This document shows positions 23,998 to 30,544 of a stretch of 30,544 nucleotides of DNA, piece by piece; position 1 is the first letter of the stretch; each line of letters opens with the position of its first letter. Below the pieces are notes generated by a model, which ran no database searches, had not been told where the DNA came from, and worked only from the letters and a program-made list of their open reading frames with translations. The translations under genes and the position numbers were made by a program. The stretch is from contig CAYWIS010000051.1 of the NCBI GenBank assembly GCA_964458385.1, positions 1-30,544 of the forward strand. Direction: 5' to 3'. This DNA comes from JAHWKS01 sp964458385 (GTDB taxonomy: Bacteria > Planctomycetota > Planctomycetia > Pirellulales > Pirellulaceae).

Positions 23998-25989
23998 ATG
24001 AATCACATTCCGTCTGTCCGGCCTCACGGCGCTTCCCCGTGGATCATTTCGGCCTGGTGGGATCTGAATTTTCTCATTGCAACGCCTTTAGCGATTGTGC
24101 CGCTGGTTATGGCGGTTGAGCGTTGGTGGATGACTCCCGAGACGGTGGCGTTGTGGGTCGTCTCGTTTGCCTCCATCGGGCACCACCTGCCAGGATTCAT
24201 GCGCGCCTACGGCGATCGCGAGTTGTTTTGCCGGTTTCGGTGGCGGTTTCTTCTGGCGCCCCCGTTGATGCTGGCGTTAGCGGGACTGTTCGCCCTGCGC
24301 GGCTCGCACGGTCTAGAGGTGATTCTGCTGTTTTGGGCGACGTGGCATGCGCTGATGCAAACCTACGGGTTCATGCGTATCTACGACCTAAAGCGTGGCG
24401 TGCGCGATCCTTGGGCAGCGCGGTTGGATTGGGCGCTGTGCATGGCCATCTTTGCATCGGGGATGGTGTTTAGCGATGCGCGGGTGTTTGGCGTAATGGA
24501 AGCTCTTTGGCTCACCGGCGCTCCGTTGCTGGATAGCGCGTGGTTGATTGGCTTGCGATGGAGCGTGGGCCTGGCCGCCTGTACCGTGTTCGTCCTCTAC
24601 ACCCTACATGCGCTCACGCTGCATCGGCGTTCGACGGGCGTTACGTGGGCCAAAATCGCCTTAGCGGCGACAACAGGATTTCTTTATTGGCTCAGCGGCG
24701 CATTGGCGACGAACGTGCTGATCGGCGTGGCAATGTTCGAGATCTTTCACGCCGTGCAGTACTATGCGATCGTGTGGAGCTACAATCGCCGGCTGGCCCA
24801 ACGCGTTGGCGAGCGGTTTGGTCCCTTGGGCTTTTTATTTCAGGACCGGTGGGCTTTCCTGATGCTCTACCTTGCGGCAATCGCCGCATTCGGCGCCATT
24901 CGCTTTTGGGGCGAGGGAATTACTGATCCTCGAACGCAAAGCATGCTTTTGACCGCGCTGACCGCGTCGGCCATGTTGCATTTCTACTACGACGGTTTCA
25001 TTTGGAAAGTCCGAGAACCAGCAACGCAGGCGAATCTGGGGATTACCGCACAGCCCGTCGGCACGTTGGCCCGCGTTACAGCGTTGGCCCATGCGGGTAA
25101 ATGGTGCTTGCTCTTGGCGGCTGCTGGAGGCCTGCTATGGTTGGAGGCGAATTACGGTCCCACCGACGTAGAGCAAAAGCGTGCGTTATTGTCGAACTTG
25201 GAGAGGTGGACGCCCAACCTTCCCGAGCTGCAATGGCGCGTGGCGCGTCAATCGCTCGACGAGGGTGCGAACGAAAAGGCTTTGGCTGCCGCTCAGCAAG
25301 CCGTACAGCGGCGGCCGCGTTCGCATCTTTCGCATGCGGTTCTGGGAGCAGCCTTAGCGCAGCAAGGACGCCATGAAGACGCGGCTGCTGCGCTTCAACG
25401 GGCGGTAGCGCTAGCGCCTGGCGAATGGCGCAACCATTGGGAGTGGGCCATGGCGCTAGAGGCGTTAGAACGCTGGAGCCAAGCCGACCGCGAGTATGCA
25501 ACGGCGGCGCGGCTCGCTTCGCACGAACCGGCCGTGCGGCATTCCTGGGGCGCAATGTACGCTCGGCGCGGAGAATGGGAGCAGGCTCTTCCGCACCTGC
25601 TCGCTGCGCTGGAACTGGCGCCCGACTCACAGGAAATTCGCCAATCGCTCGTGTTGACGTATTTCCAGTTGGGCAACGCAGCATACGCCGCAGGCCGCTT
25701 GTTGGACGCGCGGGACGCCTACGAAGCCTTGATCCGCCTGGCGCCACATTTCCCCGATGCTTACAACAACCTGGGGGCGGTTCTGTTCGAGCAAGAAGAT
25801 TTCCATGCGGCGGAAATCGCTTATCGCCGCACGTTGGAGCTTAAACCCGAGGATCCCGCAGCGCACTACAACCTGGGACTTCTATACTTGAATCTGGATA
25901 ATCGAACCCAGGCTAGCCGTCATATTCGGCGCGCTGCCGAATTGGGGCAGCCTCCGACTCCCGAGGTGCAAGCCTACTTGGGGCTGTAA
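23998..25989 (+). CDS. multi-spanning membrane protein with C-terminal TPR repeats
   Basis: The product is 663 residues from the ATG at 23998; an upstream TTG-type extension to 23965 is not supported. The first ~390 residues contain about nine hydrophobic helices (for example FLIATPLAIVPLVMAV, FLLAPPLMLALAGLFAL, YLAAIAAFGAIRF). Histidines fall in or near them in repeated contexts (SIGHHLPGF, WATWHALMQTY, MFEIFHAVQYY). Residues ~405-660 are about seven tetratricopeptide repeats, such as AYNNLGAVLFEQEDFHAAEIAY, here given by its core only, and AHYNLGLLYLNL. The topology suggests a membrane core with a soluble protein-binding arm. I do not recognise the membrane domain. The gene is convergent with lysC, with 111 bases between the stops. 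Confidence 0.85.
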   Translation: MNHIPSVRPHGASPWIISAWWDLNFLIATPLAIVPLVMAVERWWMTPETVALWVVSFASIGHHLPGFMRAYGDRELFCRFRWRFLLAPPLMLALAGLFALRGSHGLEVILLFWATWHALMQTYGFMRIYDLKRGVRDPWAARLDWALCMAIFASGMVFSDARVFGVMEALWLTGAPLLDSAWLIGLRWSVGLAACTVFVLYTLHALTLHRRSTGVTWAKIALAATTGFLYWLSGALATNVLIGVAMFEIFHAVQYYAIVWSYNRRLAQRVGERFGPLGFLFQDRWAFLMLYLAAIAAFGAIRFWGEGITDPRTQSMLLTALTASAMLHFYYDGFIWKVREPATQANLGITAQPVGTLARVTALAHAGKWCLLLAAAGGLLWLEANYGPTDVEQKRALLSNLERWTPNLPELQWRVARQSLDEGANEKALAAAQQAVQRRPRSHLSHAVLGAALAQQGRHEDAAAALQRAVALAPGEWRNHWEWAMALEALERWSQADREYATAARLASHEPAVRHSWGAMYARRGEWEQALPHLLAALELAPDSQEIRQSLVLTYFQLGNAAYAAGRLLDARDAYEALIRLAPHFPDAYNNLGAVLFEQEDFHAAEIAYRRTLELKPEDPAAHYNLGLLYLNLDNRTQASRHIRRAAELGQPPTPEVQAYLGL

Positions 25990-26100
25990 GATGCCCCGAT
26001 ATGGATCAAGCTGCGCCACAGTCGAGCGGTCACGGTCGTTCAGGCCGTAGACCGCCCGTGGAGAAACAGAACGTGGCTTTTTGCCTTCAAGGCGTCCTCG

Positions 26101-27888
26101 TTACCGACGCACATCGCCAAAGGCTTTCTGCAGGCTGGCTAGCCCTCTTTCGCCATCTTTGCCGTCGATTACCACGTTCACGCGCACTTCGCTGGTGTTA
26201 ATCATGGCCAAGTTGATGCCTTCCTCGGCCAAGGCGTGAAACATGCGCTGCGCCACGCCGGTATGACTGCGTAGGCCGATGCCCGAAACCGACAGCTTGG
26301 CGATATCGGGGCTACTGCTGACGCCTTGACAATTGAACTCCGCCGCCAGCTTCTTGGCCACGGTCATCGCCGTGTCGATCTGAGTCTTCGGCACGGTGAA
26401 GCTGAGCGTCGCCTCGCCTTCTTTGCCGTTGTAGCTCTGAACGATCATATCGACGAACACCTTGGCGGCCGCAATCTCTTCAAACACCTTAGCTGCCACG
26501 CCGGGAACATCGGGAACGCCCCGAATGGTTACGCGCGCTTGGGACTGATCCAGCACGATGTCGTCGATGAACAATCCTTCCATATCCAAGGTGGCCAGCC
26601 GTTGGACCACGTCGACAGGGCTTCGCGCCGCGGGCGTCGACGCAGCGGGACTCGGAGGATTGGTGGATTCCGGGGGTGGGCGGTCCAGATTGAAGGTGGC
26701 GTGCACCACCCGCAGGGCCGGCAAGGCTTCGTCGCGGCGGACCAGGACCGAGATTTTGATCTCGCTGGTGGTGATCATCTGAATGTTGATCCCCGCTTCG
26801 GCCAGCGCCAGAAACATCCGGTCGGCAACTCCCGTCTGCCGGGCCATTCCCAGCCCAACAACCGATACTTTGGCCACCTGATCGTCATGGGTAATGCGGT
26901 CTACCCCTAGTTCCGCGGCGGCCTCTTGCACCGCGTCGAGCGTGGCGCGCAGTTCTTCCTGTGGTACGGTGAAGGAAATGTCGGCTTTGCCCTCTTCGCC
27001 GATGTTTTGCACCACCATATCGACGCTGATGGCTCGCTGCGCCAGTCGCGAGAAAATCGCTACACTGCTGCCCGGCCGGTCGGGTACGCCCACCAGCGTT
27101 ACACGGGCTTCGTTCCTGGTCATGGCGCAGCCCGACACAGGCATATCATACGATTCGGGCTCGTTAACAATCATCGTGCCCGGCACATCGGAGAAGCTGC
27201 TCCGGACGTGGATCGGCACGCGAAATTTCTTGCCGAACTCAACGGCTCGGTTGTGCATGACTCCTGCGCCCAGGCTGGCCAGCTCGAGCATTTCGTCATA
27301 GCTAATGCGGTTCATGCGCCGAGCCTCGGGCACAACGCGGGGATCGGTGGTGTAGACGCCATCGACGTCGGTGTAAATCTCGCACGCATCGGCTTGCAGC
27401 ACGGCAGCGAGGGCTACGGCGGTGGTGTCGCTGCCGCCGCGGCCTAAGGTGGTGATATTCCAGTCCTCGTCAATGCCTTGGAAGCCAGCCGCGATCACAA
27501 TGTTTCCCGCCTCGAGCAACTTGCGCATGCGTTCAGTCGACACCGAACGGATGCGGGCCTTGGTGTGCGTGCTGTCGGTGCGAATGCCGATTTGGCCGCC
27601 GGTGAGGCTGACCGCTTTATGACCTAGCGAGTCGATCGCCATCGCCATCAGGGCGACGCTTACCTGCTCGCCGGTTGAAAGGAGCATATCCATCTCACGA
27701 GCGGGGGGCTGCTCGTTGACTTGATAGGCCAGATCCAACAGGTCGTCGGTGGTGTCACCCATGGCGCTAACCACCACGACTACTTGGTTACCTTCCTGTT
27801 GCGCGCGAATCGCCTTGCGGGCGGCTGCCAGGATCTTTTGAGCATCGGCGACGCTGCTGCCGCCGAACTTTTGCACGATAAGAGGCAT
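26101..27888 (-). CDS. lysC: aspartate kinase with four ACT domains
   Basis: This 595-residue enzyme phosphorylates aspartate at the head of the Lys/Thr/Met pathway. The kinase domain (1-245) has VQKFGGSSV, STGEQVS (71-77), TTLGRGGSDTTAVALA (147-161) and YTDVDGVYTTDPR (172-184). Two ACT pairs follow. The first (262-400) begins ARVTLVGVPDRPG and contains GINIQMITTSE. After a Pro/Ser-rich linker (401-447) the second (451-590) repeats the pattern with ARVTIRGVPDVPG and GINLAMINTSE. Usual aspartokinases have one pair and ~400-460 residues; four-ACT forms are known in cyanobacteria. ACT domains bind Lys or Thr, so feedback control by more than one amino acid is likely. It lies downstream of the ApgM-like gene by 119 bases in the hom-apgM-lysC series. 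Confidence 0.95.
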   Translation of the reverse strand: MPLIVQKFGGSSVADAQKILAAARKAIRAQQEGNQVVVVVSAMGDTTDDLLDLAYQVNEQPPAREMDMLLSTGEQVSVALMAMAIDSLGHKAVSLTGGQIGIRTDSTHTKARIRSVSTERMRKLLEAGNIVIAAGFQGIDEDWNITTLGRGGSDTTAVALAAVLQADACEIYTDVDGVYTTDPRVVPEARRMNRISYDEMLELASLGAGVMHNRAVEFGKKFRVPIHVRSSFSDVPGTMIVNEPESYDMPVSGCAMTRNEARVTLVGVPDRPGSSVAIFSRLAQRAISVDMVVQNIGEEGKADISFTVPQEELRATLDAVQEAAAELGVDRITHDDQVAKVSVVGLGMARQTGVADRMFLALAEAGINIQMITTSEIKISVLVRRDEALPALRVVHATFNLDRPPPESTNPPSPAASTPAARSPVDVVQRLATLDMEGLFIDDIVLDQSQARVTIRGVPDVPGVAAKVFEEIAAAKVFVDMIVQSYNGKEGEATLSFTVPKTQIDTAMTVAKKLAAEFNCQGVSSSPDIAKLSVSGIGLRSHTGVAQRMFHALAEEGINLAMINTSEVRVNVVIDGKDGERGLASLQKAFGDVRR

Positions 27889-28007
27889 GGGAAATGCAAA
27901 CGTCGAAATGCGGAAGGAAAAAACGGAAGGTCCGACGCGCCTAGGGCGCCTTGGGGGCCATGCGGAAAGCGAAACGCGAAAGCCACAAATAACCGTCGCA
28001 GTGACGA

Positions 28008-29234
28008 TTACTCTGGTTCACTTCGTAGGTCGCATTCCGCATTCAAAAACCAGCTCATCAGCCGCCACCCTTCGGCAAACGCAAAACCTTGCGCGGCCGA
28101 GCGCTCGTCGTACGTGGTGCTGGCGTCGGGCGTGACGTTCGTGCCGGCAATGGCGAATGGTACGTCGCCGTGGCTGTGGGTCTTGGTGCGGATCGGGGTG
28201 GGATGGTCGGGCGTGACCAAAATGCGGTAATCGCCCTGCGCTTGGAGCGCCTCCCACACGGGGCCGACGATGTGGCGGTCGATCTGCTCTAATGCTTCGA
28301 TTTTGGCTTGTGCATCGCCTTCGTGCGAGGCCTCATCAGGCGCCTCGATGTGAACACAAACGATATCGGTGGTAGGAATCGCAGCAACGGCGGCCCGCCC
28401 TTTGGCGGCGTAGTCGGTGTCCAAGTAGCCCGTGGCGGTGGGCACATTCACGCGCTCCCAACCAATTAACGCCGCCAAGCCGCGCAGCAAGTCCACCGCG
28501 GTGATCATCACGCCTCGTTTGCCGTGCAATTGGGCGAAAGGCGTTAGCTGAGGTGTGCGGCCCAATCCCCATAGCCATATATGGGTGGCGGGGAGCTTGC
28601 CTTCCGCGCGGCGTTTGGCGTTGACCGGATGGTTGGCGAACACCTCATCGCTTTGCGTCATCAGCCGCGTGAGGAGATCGCTTCCCGGTCCACGGGGAAA
28701 ACTATCGGCCACCGACTTGTCGGTCAGGTCGTGCGGGGCGATGGTGCGCGTTTCGTGCGTGAACGGGGCTGGCCGCCCCTCGCCGCGATAAAGCAACAGG
28801 TTGCGGTAACTCACGCCGGGAACAAACTGTAGGTAGTCTTCCGACAATGTCGCTTGCAGCGCGGCGAGCAGTTCCGCCGCTTCGGCGGTCGAGATTTGAC
28901 CAGCCGTAAAGCTGCGCATGACCTGGTCTTCAATGGTCACCAGATTGCACCGCACGGCCCAGTCGTTGGGGCCAAGTTGAATGCCTTGTGCGGCTGCTTC
29001 GATGGGCGCACGGCCGGTGAAGTACTCGTTCGGGTTGTATCCCAGTAGGCTCAGGTTCGCGACGTCTGAGCCGGGCGTAAGATGGGCCGGAACATTCGAC
29101 GCACGCCCCACCACTCCCGCCTGCGCAATGGCGTCCATGTGGGGCGTGTGGGCCGCTTCGAGCGGAGTTTTCCCACCCAGCGACTCTTGCGGCTCGTCGG
29201 CGCACCCGTCGGGAATGATGATGGCGAACTTCAT
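28008..29234 (-). CDS. ApgM-like alkaline-phosphatase-fold protein, proposed homoserine kinase
   Basis: The product is 408 residues of the cofactor-independent phosphoglycerate mutase (archaeal, ApgM) superfamily. Seen: FAIIIPDGCAD at the N-terminal metal site, LTPGSDVANLSLLGY with the catalytic-type S56, YFTGRAPIEAAAQGI, HIEAPDEASHEGD, and TPDHPTPI with THSHGD for the second metal. Homology would normally suggest 2- to 3-phosphoglycerate mutase. Its place between hom and lysC suggests instead the subgroup described as proposed homoserine kinase (TIGR02535), which stands in for ThrB. Window context supports this but sequence alone cannot prove it. The last ~12 residues (NAECDLRSEPE) are encoded by a spacer-type repeat. 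No Shine-Dalgarno site is seen before the ATG at 29234. Confidence 0.88.
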   Translation of the reverse strand: MKFAIIIPDGCADEPQESLGGKTPLEAAHTPHMDAIAQAGVVGRASNVPAHLTPGSDVANLSLLGYNPNEYFTGRAPIEAAAQGIQLGPNDWAVRCNLVTIEDQVMRSFTAGQISTAEAAELLAALQATLSEDYLQFVPGVSYRNLLLYRGEGRPAPFTHETRTIAPHDLTDKSVADSFPRGPGSDLLTRLMTQSDEVFANHPVNAKRRAEGKLPATHIWLWGLGRTPQLTPFAQLHGKRGVMITAVDLLRGLAALIGWERVNVPTATGYLDTDYAAKGRAAVAAIPTTDIVCVHIEAPDEASHEGDAQAKIEALEQIDRHIVGPVWEALQAQGDYRILVTPDHPTPIRTKTHSHGDVPFAIAGTNVTPDASTTYDERSAAQGFAFAEGWRLMSWFLNAECDLRSEPE

Positions 29235-29721
29235 AAATGCGAATTGCCGATTGCGAAATGCGGAACGAGGATGATGGACGTTAACTCAGGTTGGGCGCGG
29301 GGGAAGAGGAAGGATTTGCGTATCGCGGTGTTAATCGCTCGAAGTCGTTTCGATCGCGGAAGTCAGGGCTGAAACTTGGATTCGGGAGTCGGGTTGAACG
29401 CGGTGTGCATGTCGCTGCCGTGCCCACCTTTTGAGTTTCTCTTCAAAGACTTCTTTGCGTGGAGTTCGGCAGGACTTGTCGCTTGGTAGGAAGCGCGATC
29501 GTCCACGTTGCCGGAGATCCCTGCTCGCGGCGATGGGGGCCAACGGGACTAGGGGCCCTGCGACCCGGAACATGCTCCACCAGGTGAACTGGACGCACGA
29601 CAAACGCCCTTGCGTGCTGCTTCCGATCCGTTGCCGCCCGAGCCATGAACCACCTCGCGCGTCGAAGCCGCCCGTCACCTTCTCCTGGTTCTCATTTCCT
29701 ATTCCGCAATCTGCACTTCCC
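29235..29721. other. 487-base spacer between hom and the ApgM-like gene
   Basis: No gene is supported here. The longest frame, 29331-29678 on the minus strand, is rich in Arg and Ser and shows no family pattern. Near both ends there are copies of the TTCCGCA/TGCGGAA heptamer (29259-29265 and 29702-29708), and GCGAATT/AATTCGC-like strings precede the ApgM-like start. It probably holds a promoter for the ApgM-like/lysC unit, though no boxes were identified. Confidence 0.5.
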
Positions 29722-30544
29722 TCAATCTACCACGCGCATCTTGACGCTTCCTGGCCGGACGCTGTCGAGTCGGTCGATTTCTTCAACGGCGCGGCGGGCG
29801 GCGCCCTCGGGGGTCTGGTGGGTCATGATTACCAGCGGCACTACATCATCGCCTGCACGCTCCGGTTCGCGCTGGAGCACCGAGGCGATGGAAACTCCGT
29901 GCCGTCCCAGCACGCCTGCGATTTGAGCTAATACACTGGGGCGGTCTTCCACCGTAAACCGCAAATAAAATCGGCTCAGAACTCGGTCGTAGTCGAGCAT
30001 CGCAAACCGCGATTCTCGCTGCGACCACAACTCCAGCGTGCGGAAGGTGATTTGCATGCGGCCCACCGCCATGTCGATCATGTCGGCGACGACTGCGGAG
30101 GCGGTCGGCATTTGCCCGGCGCCTTGGCCGTGGAAGAAGACCGGCCCCACGGCGTCGCCCACGACGCTTACTGCGTTGTAGTTGTCGCGAACTTCGGCCA
30201 AGGGACGGCCTCGCTTGACGAGCGTCGGGCCGACATGCATCTCCAAGCCGCCAGCAGTGAGTTGCGCCACGGCCAACAGTTTGATGCGGTAGCCCAGGTC
30301 GCGGGCGCAGCCCAGGTCGGCCTTATCCAGGCGGTCGATACCTACGCGGGGAATCTCGCTCCAATGTACGCGGGCGCCGTACGCCAAATGGGCGAGGATC
30401 GCCAACTTCTGGGCGGCGTCGCTGCCGTCGACGTCCATGGTCGGATCGGCCTCGGCATAGCCCAGTTCTTGCGCCCGGCGGAGAGCTTCGTGGTAGTCGG
30501 CGCCCTGCTCCTCCATTTGTGAGACGATGTAGTTGCTCGTCCCG
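29722..30544 (-). CDS. hom: homoserine dehydrogenase, C-terminal part, cut by window edge
   Basis: The visible 274 residues start inside the protein at the window edge (TSNYIVSQMEEQG, matching the NGTTNYILTKM region of Hom) and run to the stop at 29722. Seen: YAEADPTMDVDGSDAAQKLAIL with the substrate-binding Asp pattern, a DLGYRIKLLAVA strand, the GPVFFHGQGAG loop with a candidate catalytic lysine nearby, and a C-terminal ACT domain (about the last 80 residues; FTVEDRPSVLAQIAGVL, GVSIASVLQRE). The enzyme reduces aspartate semialdehyde to homoserine with NAD(P)H; the ACT domain gives threonine feedback. The missing N-terminal half holds the Rossmann domain. It precedes the ApgM-like gene and lysC on the same strand. 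Confidence 0.95.
   Translation of the reverse strand, partial: GTSNYIVSQMEEQGADYHEALRRAQELGYAEADPTMDVDGSDAAQKLAILAHLAYGARVHWSEIPRVGIDRLDKADLGCARDLGYRIKLLAVAQLTAGGLEMHVGPTLVKRGRPLAEVRDNYNAVSVVGDAVGPVFFHGQGAGQMPTASAVVADMIDMAVGRMQITFRTLELWSQRESRFAMLDYDRVLSRFYLRFTVEDRPSVLAQIAGVLGRHGVSIASVLQREPERAGDDVVPLVIMTHQTPEGAARRAVEEIDRLDSVRPGSVKMRVVD

Noticed and set aside
29331..29678. 115-codon minus-strand frame in the hom/ApgM-like gap
   Set aside because: The composition is spacer-like, there is no ribosome-binding site and no recognised domain. It is kept only as part of the intergenic description.
1..30544. tRNA, rRNA, CRISPR arrays, riboswitches, insertion sequences, attachment sites
   Set aside because: No T-loop-like clover-leaf ends, regularly spaced repeats, transposase motifs or known riboswitch cores were seen by eye. 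tRNAscan-SE and Infernal would settle this.

Overview
The window looks like the chromosome of a planctomycete, probably of the Pirellulales type. The main reason is the gene pair at 16526-20136: a Tat-exported DUF1552 protein downstream of a cytochrome c / PA14 / DUF1592-DUF1588-DUF1585 protein, a combination mostly seen in Planctomycetes and Verrucomicrobia. The single-copy metabolic genes, the absence of obvious Shine-Dalgarno sites at many starts, and the loosely packed genes with degenerate short repeats between them fit as well. This is inferred from remembered family distributions; no search was run. I see no tRNA, rRNA, CRISPR array, insertion sequence or prophage.

Layout, left to right. 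210-933 (minus): a 2Fe-2S ferredoxin followed one base later by a PII-family regulator. 1210-1470 (plus): a small helical protein with a terminator. 1631-3496 (minus): a SAM methyltransferase followed by a FliN-like SpoA-domain protein. 3818-7839 (plus): a phospho-sugar mutase, a creatininase-family amidohydrolase and an exported Asp-box (sialidase-like) protein, closed by a strong terminator. 8158-11484 (plus): a 1108-residue fusion of both E1 subunits of a 2-oxoacid dehydrogenase, a lipoyl domain and a complete ketoacyl-ACP synthase III. 11506-16204 (minus): secreted nitrilase-fold hydrolase, mtnB, mtnD and nadB. 16526-20136 (minus): the DUF1592/DUF1552 operon. 20600-23772 (minus): DNA methyltransferase, purC and an epoxide-hydrolase-like enzyme. 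23998-25989 (plus): a multi-spanning membrane protein with a TPR tail. 26101-30544 (minus): hom (cut by the window edge), an ApgM-like gene and a four-ACT aspartokinase.

How genes work together. hom, the ApgM-like gene and lysC run in one direction and cover aspartate to homoserine; the ApgM-like protein is best read as the proposed alternative homoserine kinase rather than a glycolytic mutase. mtnB and mtnD are two steps of methionine salvage; the middle step (mtnC) is not here. The DUF1592 and DUF1552 genes are separated by 14 bases and are both exported.

The strongest candidate for an undescribed system is the E1alpha-E1beta-lipoyl-KASIII fusion. It places an intact Cys-His-Asn condensing enzyme where an E2 acyltransferase would normally follow the lipoyl domain, suggesting that a 2-oxo acid is decarboxylated and the resulting acyl group passed, perhaps directly from lipoamide, into carbon-chain initiation.
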